A stretch of 39,171 bases of DNA from Sphingomonadaceae bacterium (GTDB lineage: Bacteria > Pseudomonadota > Alphaproteobacteria > Sphingomonadales > Sphingomonadaceae): the NCBI GenBank assembly GCA_947451145.1, contig CANFXW010000029.1, forward strand, positions 1 through 39,171, in the 5' to 3' direction. Both the position numbers and the translations under genes were made by a program. Each line of letters starts with the position of its first letter. Position 1 is the first letter of the stretch. The notes under the pieces were generated by a model, which had not been told where the DNA came from, did not search any database, and worked only from the letters and a program-made list of their open reading frames with translations. This document shows, piece by piece, positions 1-8,101 of this stretch.

Positions 1-2553
1 GAACGTCGCCGGGGTCCAGCCAGTGGTGGAGTGGCAAGTCGAGCACTCGGCGGTGGTGGGGATATGGGTCGCAGGCTTGCCGCTGGCCTTGGTTCCGTTG
101 TGGCACGACGAGCAAGTGCCCAGCACGTCAGCGTGGTTCACCGTCTTGGCCGGGCTCCACGCCGTGGTCGTGTGGCAGTCCTGACAATTGGTGTTGGTGC
201 TGATGTGCGTGGCGCTCTTGCCGGTTGCGTTGGTGCCGTTGTGGCAGCTCGCGCAGGTGCCGGTCGCGTTGGCATGGTTGAACGTCGCCGGGGTCCAGCC
301 AGTGGTGGAGTGGCAAGTCGAGCACTCGGCGGTGGTGGGGATATGGGTCGCAGGCTTGCCGCTGGCCTTGGTTCCGTTGTGGCACGACGAGCAAGTGCCC
401 AGCACGTCGGCGTGGTTTACTGTCTTCGCCGGCGACCATGCCGTGGAGGTGTGGCAATCAGCGCAATTGGTATTGGTGCTGATGTGCGTGGCGCTCTTGC
501 CCGTTGCGGTCGTGCCGTTGTGGCAGCTCACGCAGGTGCCTGTCGCATTGGCGTGGTTGAAATTCGCCGGGGTCCAGCCTGTCGTCGAGTGGCAGGTCGA
601 GCATTCGGTGGTGGTTGGAATATGTGTGGTCGGTTTGCCGCTGGCCTTGGTTCCGTTGTGGCAGGACGAGCAAGTACCCAGCACGTCGGCATGGTTCACA
701 GCCTTGGCGGGCGACCAGGCGGTTGTCGTGTGGCAATCCTGGCAATTCGTGTTCGTAGAGATGTGCGTGGAGGACTTGCCGGTTGCGTTCGTTCCGTTGT
801 GGCAGCTCGCACAAGTGCCGGTGGCATTGGCATGGTTGAACGTCGCGGGCGTCCAGCCGGTGGTTGAGTGGCAGGTGCTGCACTCCGCAGTGGTCGGGAT
901 ATGCGTGGTGGGTTTGCCACTGGCCTTGGTCCCGTTGTGGCAGCTTGAACAGGTGCCGGAAACGTCCGCATGATTGACCGCGATCGCCGGGCTCCATGCC
1001 GAAGTGGAGTGGCAATCCTGGCAGTTGGTGTTGGTGGCGATGTGGGTTGCAGACTTGCCGGTGGCGTTGGTTCCGTTGTGGCATGATGCGCAAGTGCCGG
1101 TGGCATTGGCATGGTTGAACGTCGCCGGGGTCCAGGCGGTTACCGTGTGGCAGGTCGAGCACTCGGCCGTTGTCGGAATGTGGTTCGTCGGCTTGCCGCT
1201 CGCCTTGGTTCCATTGTGACAGCTGGAGCAGGTACCTGTAACGTCGGCATGGTTTACGGCCTTCGCCGGCGACCATGCCGTTGTCGTGTGGCAGTCCTGA
1301 CAGTTGGTGTTCGTTGCAATGTGGGTGCTGCTCTTGCCGGTGGCATTGGTGCCGTTGTGGCAAGAGACACAAGTGCCGGTGGCATTGGCATGGTTGAAGG
1401 TCGCCGGTGTCCAGGCCGTGCTGTTATGGCAGGTCGAACATTCCGCCGTGGTCGGAATATGGGTGGCGCTCTTGCCCTTGGCCTTGGTGCCATTGTGGCA
1501 AGACGAGCAGGTGCCGGTCACGTCGGCGTGGTTCACGGCCTTGGCGGGCGACCATGCGGTGGTCGTGTGGCAGTCTTGGCAGTTCGTGTTCGTGGCAATG
1601 TGGGCAGAGCTCTTGCCGGTGGCGTTGGTGCCGTTGTGGCAAGAGACGCACGAACCGGTCACATTGGCGTGGCTGAAGGTCGCCGGGGTGTAGGAAGTGG
1701 TATTGTGGCAGACGCTGCATTCCTGCGTGGTCGGAATGTGATTGGCTGACTTGCCCTTGGCCTTGGTGCCGTTGTGGCAGGTAGAGCAGGCGGCGCTGGT
1801 ATCGGCGTGGTTGAAGGTCGCAGGCACCCAGGCGGCGACCTTGTGGCAATCCTCGCAGGCATTGTTGGTCGAGAAATGGGTTGTCGGTTTGCCGCTGGCG
1901 CTGGTGCCGTTGTGGCAGCTCGCGCAGTTGGAACTGACCCCGGCGTGATTGAACTTCGCGCCCGCCCACGTCGCGGTGGTGTGGCAGGTCGAGCAATCGG
2001 CGGTGGTCGGGATGTGGCCAGAGCCTTTGCCGGTCGCCTTGCTGCCGTTGTGGCAAGAAGCACAGTTTCCGGAGATGCCGGAGTGATCAAAGCGGGCGCC
2101 CATCCAGCTGCTGGTGGCATGGCAATTGGCGCAATCCTGCGTGGTCGCGATGTGGTTCGATGGCTTGCCCACCGATTCCACACCGTTGTGGCAGGTAGAG
2201 CACTTGGCCGATGTTCTGGAATGGTCGAATCGCGCGATCTGCCATTGCTTGGTGGTATGGCAACTGTCGCAAGCGGCTTGCGTAGCAATGTGGCGGGCGG
2301 ATTTGCCCGAAGCGACTATCCCGTTGTGGCATTCGGCGCAGGCTTTTGGCGTTCCGGCGAATACCGCACGAACGTGGCAGCTTTCGCACTGCACAGAGGC
2401 GTGGGCACCGGTAAGCGGGAAGCCGGTGCGATCGTGGTCGATCCGGCTGGTGACCGAAGTCTTGGCGGGAGTGTTGCCCGCAGAAAGGGCCGGGACTGCC
2501 AGCAGCAGCCCGGTCAAAATCATCAGGAATGCCAGGAACCTTTTCCCGAGCAT
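1..2553 (-). CDS. Giant multiheme c-type cytochrome, C-terminus outside window (>=35 hemes)
   Basis: The frame is open without a stop from an ATG at 2553 down to base 1, giving 851 visible residues; the C-terminus lies beyond the left edge. Residues 1-25 form a Sec signal peptide (positive MLGKR, hydrophobic core, PALSA). I count 35 CxxCH heme motifs, the first at about residue 56 and the last visible at 837, spaced mostly 23-24 residues. Between them are recurring HNG, GK...HI(P/A/S)T and W.PA.FNHA segments whose extra His residues could be distal heme ligands. The N-terminal segment (FDHDRTGFPLTGAH-like) resembles the 24-heme neighbour; the rest is a regular four-heme repeat. The expected role is periplasmic or extracellular electron conduction after Ccm-dependent heme attachment. 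An AAGGGG lies about 11 nt before the ATG. The electron acceptor and any membrane anchor are not visible. The open plus-strand frames here are antisense shadows. Confidence 0.93.
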   Translation of the reverse strand, partial: MLGKRFLAFLMILTGLLLAVPALSAGNTPAKTSVTSRIDHDRTGFPLTGAHASVQCESCHVRAVFAGTPKACAECHNGIVASGKSARHIATQAACDSCHTTKQWQIARFDHSRTSAKCSTCHNGVESVGKPSNHIATTQDCANCHATSSWMGARFDHSGISGNCASCHNGSKATGKGSGHIPTTADCSTCHTTATWAGAKFNHAGVSSNCASCHNGTSASGKPTTHFSTNNACEDCHKVAAWVPATFNHADTSAACSTCHNGTKAKGKSANHIPTTQECSVCHNTTSYTPATFSHANVTGSCVSCHNGTNATGKSSAHIATNTNCQDCHTTTAWSPAKAVNHADVTGTCSSCHNGTKAKGKSATHIPTTAECSTCHNSTAWTPATFNHANATGTCVSCHNGTNATGKSSTHIATNTNCQDCHTTTAWSPAKAVNHADVTGTCSSCHNGTKASGKPTNHIPTTAECSTCHTVTAWTPATFNHANATGTCASCHNGTNATGKSATHIATNTNCQDCHSTSAWSPAIAVNHADVSGTCSSCHNGTKASGKPTTHIPTTAECSTCHSTTGWTPATFNHANATGTCASCHNGTNATGKSSTHISTNTNCQDCHTTTAWSPAKAVNHADVLGTCSSCHNGTKASGKPTTHIPTTTECSTCHSTTGWTPANFNHANATGTCVSCHNGTTATGKSATHISTNTNCADCHTSTAWSPAKTVNHADVLGTCSSCHNGTKASGKPATHIPTTAECSTCHSTTGWTPATFNHANATGTCASCHNGTNATGKSATHISTNTNCQDCHTTTAWSPAKTVNHADVLGTCSSCHNGTKASGKPATHIPTTAECSTCHSTTGWTPATF
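31..1719 (-). repeat. Intragenic tandem repeat, 279 bp (93 aa, 4 hemes) per unit
   Basis: The heme codons recur with a strict 69-69-69-72 bp rhythm, so the same motif position returns every 279 bp: 31, 310, 589, 868, 1147, 1426 and 1705 on the plus strand. Six full periods are visible. Within a unit the order of heme motifs is roughly C-S-T-C-H, C-V/A-S-C-H, C-Q-D-C-H, C-S-S-C-H. The leftmost units are nearly identical at DNA level: bases 1-129 match 280-408 exactly as far as I can read. Older units toward the N-terminus (above about 1720) have irregular spacing (66, 69, 72, 48). This is coding repetition, not a CRISPR array. Confidence 0.93.
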
Positions 2554-2590
2554 TCGCAACCGACCCCTTTTCCCGACCGCGTTGATTTCC

Positions 2591-2607
2591 GTCCGGATGA
2601 TCCGGAC
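2591..2607. promoter_or_regulatory. Perfect 8+1+8 palindrome upstream of giant cytochrome gene
   Basis: GTCCGGAT-G-ATCCGGAC is a perfect inverted repeat lying about 38 nt upstream of the cytochrome start at 2553, inside the 221-bp gap between the two cytochrome genes. Its symmetry, size and placement fit an operator for a dimeric regulator, for example the OmpR-type protein at 8102-8833, but this is inference. No convincing -35/-10 pair could be assigned next to it. Confidence 0.35.
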
Positions 2608-2720
2608 TACACGGCCCCACACGCATATGCGCGAAGAGTCCTATGCAATGTACCAATGGAAAAGGTGTAAAGATCAGCATCGGATCGCCGCTGTCCTGAC
2701 TCAATTCACCGGATTTCCCA

Positions 2721-2757
2721 GCGCCTGAAAGGTTAATGTCAGCTTTCTGTCAGGCGC
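2721..2757 (-). other. Inverted repeat just downstream of 24-heme cytochrome gene
   Basis: GCGCCTGA (2721-2728) pairs with TCAGGCGC (2750-2757), a perfect 8-bp stem with a 21-nt loop beginning 18 nt after the stop of the minus-strand cytochrome gene. No T-run follows on the minus strand, so it is not a canonical intrinsic terminator. It may act as an mRNA 3' stabiliser or partial terminator separating the two cytochrome transcripts. Confidence 0.35.
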
Positions 2758-2774
2758 AAATCAGAGATGGTCCG

Positions 2775-4547
2775 TTAATTTCTCGCCGAGTTCATCAGAA
2801 TCTCTTTGAAGCTGGTCGTTACGTGGCAGCGGGCGCAATCCTCGCCAAAGCCGCCACGATGGATGTCGTTGCGGCGGTGGCAGGATATGCACTGCGCGCC
2901 CTGTTTGGCCGGGTCCCCCGGGCGGCTGTGGCAGGCGGAGCAGATCAGCCCCCTGTGCTTGCCGGTCAGGGCAAATTGCGTCGCCTTGTCGTGATCGAAG
3001 GACCAGGCTTTCCAATCGAGCGTGTTGTGGCAGTCGCGGCACTGCGCCGGGGTGCCGAGCGTGCCCATGTGGTGCTTGTCCTCATGGCATGAGGCGCAGG
3101 CAACACCCTTGGCGGCAAAGCTCTTGTCGGCATGGCAGGCGGCGCATTGCAGCCCGCCATGTTTGCCCAGCAGCGGGAAGCGCGTGAGATCGTGGTCGAA
3201 CCGGACTTTGGTTTTCCAGTCATTGGCATCATGGCAGCGACCACAATTATTGCCGAGCTTGCCAAGGTGCGGGTCGACCTTGGCGTGGCAGGATCCGCAG
3301 TCAGTCGGGAGCTTCACCTCGCGCGCCGGTTTGATGTGGCAGGTCTGGCATTGCGCGCTGGCATGTTTGCCCATCAGCGGGAAGCTGGTCATCGTATTGT
3401 GGTTGAAGCTGGTGATCTTCCAGCCACTCGCGTTGTGGCAGCGGGCACAGTCGGTACCGTTGCTGCCCTTGTGAACATCGTTGGTGGCGTGGCAAGCGAA
3501 GCATTCGACCGGCGGCTTGGCGACCTTTGGTGGTTGCTTGTGGCAGGCTTCGCACTTCACCGCATCGTGTTTGCCGAGCAGCGGGAACCTGGTCATCTTG
3601 TCATGGTCAAAGCTGGTCTGCTTCCAGCTTCGCGCATTGTGGCAGCTCGCGCAGTCGGTGCCGTTCTGGCCTTTGTGGACGTCATCCTTGGCGTGGCAGG
3701 CGTTGCAGGTGCGGCTGGGGTGCTTGTTGACATTGCCAGCGCCATGGCAGCCCGCGCAGGATGCCGAGGCGTGGGCGCCGATCAGCGGAAAGCCGGTTGT
3801 CGAATGATCAAAGGTCGCGGCTTTCCACGCACCCGTCGTGTGGCACGAAGCGCAATTGGTGCCGCGTGATCCTTTGTGCGCATCGTCATTGGCATGGCAG
3901 GACACGCAAGTGGTCGGCAGGCCTTTCCAGCGCTGCCCGGTGTGACACGAAAGACAGGTTACCGAACGGTGCGAACCGGTCAGGGCAAAGCCGGTGCGGG
4001 CATGGTCAAAGCCCTGCACGTTCTTCCAGCCGGTGGTGCTGTGGCAGTTCTGGCAGCTCCGCCCAAGCTGTCCCTTATGCGGATCCTTGGCGGCGTGGCA
4101 CGAGGCGCAATCGCGCGGTGTGCCCCGGAAATGCGCGCCCGGCCGGTGGCATCCGGCGCACTGGACCTTGGCGTGGCCGCCGGTCAGCGCGAAATCGGTG
4201 AAGCTGTGAACGAATGTTGCCCGGCTGAACTGGACGAGCCCGAAACCCCGGCCCTTGTGCTCGCTGTGGCAGCTCTTGCATGATCCGCCACGAGCCGGGC
4301 CGAACTTGCCATGGAAGTGCGTACCGCTGGCAATATCGCTGCCGATACCCTTGTGGCAGCTCAGGCACTTGCCGTTCTGCGCCTCTTTCTTGAACGAGGA
4401 GTGGCACGAATCACAATGTGCCTCCAGCCGAGCATGGGCATTGCTCAGCGGCCCCGGCGTCACCAGCCGTTCGATGATCGACTGGGCAAAGACCGGCGCT
4501 GCCAAAACCAGACAGAGCAACCACAGAAGGCGGAACCATTGCCGCAT
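2775..4547 (-). CDS. 24-heme c-type cytochrome
   Basis: This 590-aa exported protein starts at an ATG whose A is the last base of the upstream TGA (TGATG), so it is translationally coupled to the membrane protein before it. Residues 1-21 are a signal peptide (RQWFRLLWL core, cleavage after APVFA). I count 24 CxxCH motifs from residue 45 to near the C-terminus. They are arranged in recurring three-heme units of about 62 residues with the pattern D.HKG..G..C..CH....W....FDH..T.F.L.GKH....C..CH, known from long multiheme cytochromes of the cytochrome c3/doubled-CXXCH type. The many DxH, FDH and GKH histidines could serve as axial ligands. It is probably a periplasmic wire between the membrane partner and the giant cytochrome at 1-2553. 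An upstream extension to 4628 is open but starts outside the coupled context and lacks the signal peptide at its N-terminus. Confidence 0.95.
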   Translation of the reverse strand: MRQWFRLLWLLCLVLAAPVFAQSIIERLVTPGPLSNAHARLEAHCDSCHSSFKKEAQNGKCLSCHKGIGSDIASGTHFHGKFGPARGGSCKSCHSEHKGRGFGLVQFSRATFVHSFTDFALTGGHAKVQCAGCHRPGAHFRGTPRDCASCHAAKDPHKGQLGRSCQNCHSTTGWKNVQGFDHARTGFALTGSHRSVTCLSCHTGQRWKGLPTTCVSCHANDDAHKGSRGTNCASCHTTGAWKAATFDHSTTGFPLIGAHASASCAGCHGAGNVNKHPSRTCNACHAKDDVHKGQNGTDCASCHNARSWKQTSFDHDKMTRFPLLGKHDAVKCEACHKQPPKVAKPPVECFACHATNDVHKGSNGTDCARCHNASGWKITSFNHNTMTSFPLMGKHASAQCQTCHIKPAREVKLPTDCGSCHAKVDPHLGKLGNNCGRCHDANDWKTKVRFDHDLTRFPLLGKHGGLQCAACHADKSFAAKGVACASCHEDKHHMGTLGTPAQCRDCHNTLDWKAWSFDHDKATQFALTGKHRGLICSACHSRPGDPAKQGAQCISCHRRNDIHRGGFGEDCARCHVTTSFKEILMNSARN

Positions 4548-5407
4548 CAGTACATATGCACCGCGACAACATGGAGGATGGCAGCGGCGACCAGCAGGAA
4601 GAACAGTGGCAGGTGCAGCAGGTGCCACAACCGCAGGAGCCTGTCATAAAAGGCAAATTCCGCTGCTCGGCGCACGGCCTCAAAGAACTCGGCGAGTGAG
4701 GCGCGCAGGGCGACGATCCGCCGGTCTGCGCCCTTCGGCAGGTCTTTGAGCAATTGCCGCTCGGTCCGGCGGGTCGCGATGCCCAGGCTGATCACCGCGC
4801 TGGCACTTGACCAGAATGCGGAACCGGCGCGCACGGCGCGTTCCTCGAACGGCTGCAGGCGGGCGATGGCATCGGCGTGCGAAAAGCCGCGCTGCTCCAG
4901 CTGGACAAGCAGGCCGTCCATCTCTTCCTTGAGGCTGCGCAGCTCAAGCTTGCGCCCCGAATAGCCGCGATGCACCCGCGAATAGAAAAACCGGCCGACC
5001 AGCCCGCTCGAAGCAACGATGATCATCGCGCCCAGCGCAACTGCGCTGTTCAGCGCACCCCAGCTGAATCGCGAATGATAGAGGATAGCCAGCGGCCCGA
5101 TCAGCCCCAGCAGCATGTGGAAACGGAACCAGAAGCCGATAGTTCCCGCCGCCTTGCTGCGCGTGCGCGATCGCTTGCGCAAGGGATAGGCCAGCAGGAT
5201 CAGCATCATCGAACCGCCGATGATCCCCAGCGCATAGCCAAAACCGTGCTTTGGCGTGAACCACAGGTCATCGCGGTGAAACCAGCCGTAAACCACGGCG
5301 AGCGCTACGGCGAAAATGACGAGCGTCGAAATCGCACGCTCAATCATTCCGGCGCTTAACCGTGTTTGTTGATCCGATGCTGACAATCTTTGTGCCTTTG
5401 TCGCCAT
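4547..5407 (-). CDS. Five-helix integral membrane protein, likely cytochrome b-like electron carrier
   Basis: With the ATG at 5407 this is 286 aa. Hydrophobic segments lie near residues 22-42, 58-76, 92-111, 117-141 and 263-284, and a charged, probably cytoplasmic helical region (about 142-255) separates the last two. Helix 3 carries H97 and H111 (FRFHMLLG...ILYH). The last segment carries H262, H265, H279 and H284 (LWHLLHLP...LHVVAVHMY). Paired His in two helices is the classic arrangement for membrane b-hemes, so a quinol- or ferredoxin-linked di-heme b protein is inferred. I do not recognise a named family. Its stop overlaps the start of the 24-heme cytochrome by one base, implying the two work together. 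A TTG at 5500 would add 31 hydrophilic residues before the first helix and is less likely. Confidence 0.82.
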   Translation of the reverse strand: MATKAQRLSASDQQTRLSAGMIERAISTLVIFAVALAVVYGWFHRDDLWFTPKHGFGYALGIIGGSMMLILLAYPLRKRSRTRSKAAGTIGFWFRFHMLLGLIGPLAILYHSRFSWGALNSAVALGAMIIVASSGLVGRFFYSRVHRGYSGRKLELRSLKEEMDGLLVQLEQRGFSHADAIARLQPFEERAVRAGSAFWSSASAVISLGIATRRTERQLLKDLPKGADRRIVALRASLAEFFEAVRRAAEFAFYDRLLRLWHLLHLPLFFLLVAAAILHVVAVHMY

Positions 5408-5643
5408 GATTTGTTTTCGGCCCGTTAGCTGATAGTCAATTTCGAATGCCACAACGTGCTTAGCGTTTGGTTCACAGGCATGGGTATTTTTTGCCCGCAA
5501 CTCGTCTCTGCTGGGGGGCAGAATATCGGCATCAAGCTATTTTGACAGGTTGCCGTCAGGTTCGACTGGCGGCAGCGCGCGTACCAGACATAGGGAATGT
5601 CGGCGAAGCGCTGACGAATGCACAAGAAGGGTCTTAACAACCA

Positions 5644-6723
5644 ATGCTTCAATATCTCATCACCGGACTTGCCGGAATTGCGCTTGGAATCGTCGGCATG
5701 CGCCTGTGGCAGGCCAAAGACGCCGCCGCGCCTGCTGTTGATGCAGGAACACCGGACGTTGGCGAGGTTGGTGGCGCGCCTGCCTCTGCCGGTGGTTCGA
5801 ACAGAAAGCCCTTGCTGATCGGTGCGGGCGCACTGGCTGCGATTGCTGTCGCAGTTTTCGCCCTGCGTCCCGCCGGGGATGATAGCGCCGCGGTTACAGC
5901 AAGTGGCATGGCAGCCCCCGGTCAGGTCGGCCCGGACGGCAAATCGCTTTCCGATGTCGATACCTCTATCGCCAATCTTGCGGCCAAGCTGGAAAAAGAC
6001 CCGAACAACGGCGAGGGCTTCCGCTTCCTTGGCTGGTCCTATGTTGCGACGGGCAAGGCGGACAAGGCAATCGAACCTTACAAGCGCGCGATTGCCCTGC
6101 TGCCCAAGAACGCCTCGGCTCATGCAGGTTATGGTGAGGCGCTGACAGCAGTTGCTGGTGCCAAGGTAACGCCCGAAGCCAAGGCGGAATTTGACAAGGC
6201 GCTTGCCCTCGATCCCGCCGAACCTCGCGCGCGCTATTTCAACGGCCTCTGGCTCGCCCAGAACGGCAAGGAGCGCGAGGCACTCGACAAGTGGGTGGTG
6301 CTCGCCAATTCGGCTCCCGCCGAGACGCCATGGCAGGCCGAAGTGCGCGGCAAGATCGCAGAACTCTCCAAGAAACTCGGCGTCGATGTTTCGGGCAAGG
6401 TCAAGGGCGGTCTGGCCGTTGCGCAGACAGCAGGCGTTTCCGGCCCCGATGCCGCAACGATTCAGGCGGCGCAGCAGCTTCCTGCCGACCAGAAGTCAGC
6501 GATGGTCGACAACATGGTCGAAGGTCTGGCGGCCAAGCTCAAGGCCAATCCCAGGAACGTCGATGGCTGGGTGATGTTGCTGCGGTCACGCATGGTAATG
6601 AAGCAGGGTGCCAAGGCTGCCGACGATCTGGCGATTGCCCGCGGCGCGCTGGCAGGTGATCCCGCCGGTTTGAGCCGCGTCAATGCCGCGGCGGCAGAGG
6701 TCGGGGTACCCGGCGCAAAATGA
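5644..6723 (+). CDS. CcmI/CycH-like TPR cytochrome c biogenesis factor
   Basis: A 359-aa protein with two N-terminal membrane helices (about residues 1-20 and 57-77, LLIGAGALAAIAVAVFAL) joined by an Ala/Pro/Gly loop, followed by a periplasmic TPR region (FRFLGWSYVATGKADKAIE, then ALALDPAEPRARYFNGL) and a C-terminal MVEGLAAKLKANP...DGWVML segment. This layout is that of CcmI/CycH, which presents unfolded apocytochrome c to the Ccm heme ligase. No other ccm genes are visible, so it may be a dedicated paralogue for the heme-rich apoproteins encoded divergently (minus strand up to 5407). The last four bases overlap the start of the next gene (ATGA), indicating an operon. The 236-bp gap upstream is the divergent promoter region; I could not assign promoter boxes with confidence. 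Confidence 0.85.
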   Translation: MLQYLITGLAGIALGIVGMRLWQAKDAAAPAVDAGTPDVGEVGGAPASAGGSNRKPLLIGAGALAAIAVAVFALRPAGDDSAAVTASGMAAPGQVGPDGKSLSDVDTSIANLAAKLEKDPNNGEGFRFLGWSYVATGKADKAIEPYKRAIALLPKNASAHAGYGEALTAVAGAKVTPEAKAEFDKALALDPAEPRARYFNGLWLAQNGKEREALDKWVVLANSAPAETPWQAEVRGKIAELSKKLGVDVSGKVKGGLAVAQTAGVSGPDAATIQAAQQLPADQKSAMVDNMVEGLAAKLKANPRNVDGWVMLLRSRMVMKQGAKAADDLAIARGALAGDPAGLSRVNAAAAEVGVPGAK

Positions 6724-8024
6724 AACTCGAACTCCTGATCTATGCCGTCCCGTTGCTGGTCATCTGGACGGTGTGGATCGTCTATGCAAAGCTGCGGACA
6801 CGCAAGCATCTGGCAGTGCTGGAGGATAACCGGCGCGCGGGATTGAGCGATCCCAACACGTTGCATCCGGTGATCGATCCCGCCAAGTGCCTGGGCTGCG
6901 GTTCTTGCGCAAAGGCGTGCCCGGAAAAGACTATCCTTGGCATCATCGACGGCAAGGCGGCGCTGATCGAGCCGAGCCTCTGTGTTGGCCACGGTGCCTG
7001 TGCGACGGCCTGCCCGACCAATGCCATCTCGCTCGTCTTCGGCACGGCGACGCGCGGGGTGGATATTCCGCTACTCAGCCAGGACTTTGAAACCACGGTC
7101 CCCGGTATCTTTATTGCTGGCGAGCTGGGCGGGATGGGCCTGATCAAGAACGCGGTCGAACAGGGGCGGCAGGCGATTGATAGTGTGGCGCACCGCGCCA
7201 AGCGGATCAAAGCAGACGGCGAGGTACTCGACGTGGTGATCGTCGGCTGCGGACCGGCCGGCATCTCCGCCAGCCTCGGCGCGATGGAGCGCAAGCTGCA
7301 ATTCGTCACGCTGGATCAGGCGACGCTGGGCGGAACCGTCGCCCACTTTCCGCGCGGCAAAGTGGTGATGACCGCGCCCGCCACCCTGCCGATCATCGGC
7401 GAGGTGAAATTCGGCGAGATCAGCAAGGAAAAGCTGCTCGCGTTCTGGGACGATGTTTTGAAGAAAACTGGCCTCAGCCCGCAGTTTGAAGAGCAGGTTG
7501 TCGCCGTATCCCGTATTGGTGACCTGTTCGATGTGGCAACGTCAAAAGGCACTTACCGCACCAAGGCCGTGCTGCTTGCCATCGGGCGGCGGGGCACCCC
7601 GCGAACACTGGGCGTACCGGGGGAAGAGCAGGCGAAGGTCGTCTATCGCCTGATCGATCCCGAACAATATGCCGGACGCCGCGTGCTGGTTGTCGGCGGC
7701 GGCGATTCCGCGCTGGAGGCGGCAACCAGTCTTGCCGAGCAGCCGGGAACAACCGTCACCCTGTCCTATCGCGGCAGCGCCTTCACCCGGGCGCGGGCGA
7801 AGAACCGAGACCGCATGGCGGCGATGAAAGGTTCGGGCAAGGTTACCGAACTGCTCGGCAGCGAAGTTGTCGAGGTTCGGGCGGCCGATGTGGTGGTCGC
7901 CCATGACGGCAATCACCTGAACATTGCCAATGACGATGTCATCGTTTGCGCCGGAGGAATCCTGCCGACGCAATTTTTGCACGACATAGGGATCGAAGTT
8001 GAAACAAAGTTCGGTACCGTTTGA
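6720..8024 (+). CDS. Membrane-anchored 2x[4Fe-4S] ferredoxin / FAD-NAD(P) oxidoreductase
   Basis: This 434-aa protein has an N-terminal membrane helix (about residues 4-23). A bacterial ferredoxin domain follows, with C57-C60-C63-C67 (CLGCGSCAKACP) and C88-H91-C94-C98 (CVGHGACATACP), then a thioredoxin-reductase-like flavoprotein with an FAD motif GCGPAG at 176-181 and an NAD(P) motif GGGDSA at 326-331. The PGIFIAGELGGMGLIKNA segment at 128-145, typical of the C-terminal FAD-contact region of this superfamily, sits between ferredoxin and first Rossmann motif. No redox CxxC of true thioredoxin reductases is seen. It probably moves electrons between cytosolic NAD(P)H and the membrane, feeding or draining the cytochrome module. 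It overlaps the TPR gene by 4 bp. The second cluster motif has His in place of its second Cys. Confidence 0.9.
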   Translation: MKLELLIYAVPLLVIWTVWIVYAKLRTRKHLAVLEDNRRAGLSDPNTLHPVIDPAKCLGCGSCAKACPEKTILGIIDGKAALIEPSLCVGHGACATACPTNAISLVFGTATRGVDIPLLSQDFETTVPGIFIAGELGGMGLIKNAVEQGRQAIDSVAHRAKRIKADGEVLDVVIVGCGPAGISASLGAMERKLQFVTLDQATLGGTVAHFPRGKVVMTAPATLPIIGEVKFGEISKEKLLAFWDDVLKKTGLSPQFEEQVVAVSRIGDLFDVATSKGTYRTKAVLLAIGRRGTPRTLGVPGEEQAKVVYRLIDPEQYAGRRVLVVGGGDSALEAATSLAEQPGTTVTLSYRGSAFTRARAKNRDRMAAMKGSGKVTELLGSEVVEVRAADVVVAHDGNHLNIANDDVIVCAGGILPTQFLHDIGIEVETKFGTV

Positions 8025-8101
8025 TTTCTGATACAAATTGTTACACGAACGAAAAACAACAAGGTTGCTGTAATTTTGATGCCGGATGCGGATTTGCCGA
8101 C

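Noticed and set aside
1..1719. CRISPR-like array with about 70-bp periodicity
   Set aside because: The repeat is in phase with a coding frame, the 'spacers' are themselves repeated, and no cas genes are present.
31..2670. Long plus-strand open frames (for example 31-867, 1111-1749, 1774-2670) encoding Ala/Gly/Val-rich proteins
   Set aside because: They are antisense to the CxxCH-rich minus-strand gene, partly codon-on-codon, and have no signal, domain or start context; the minus frame has a signal peptide and regular heme motifs.
2782..3869. Plus-strand frames across the 24-heme cytochrome gene
   Set aside because: Shadows of the heme repeats; no independent evidence of coding.
4548..4628. 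N-terminal extension of the 24-heme cytochrome to 4628
   Set aside because: It lies inside the upstream gene's coding region and would bury the signal peptide; the coupled ATG at 4547 is better.
5470..5510. Possible intrinsic terminator near the T-run at 5486-5492
   Set aside because: No convincing GC stem precedes the T-run in either orientation, and the region is a divergent promoter gap.
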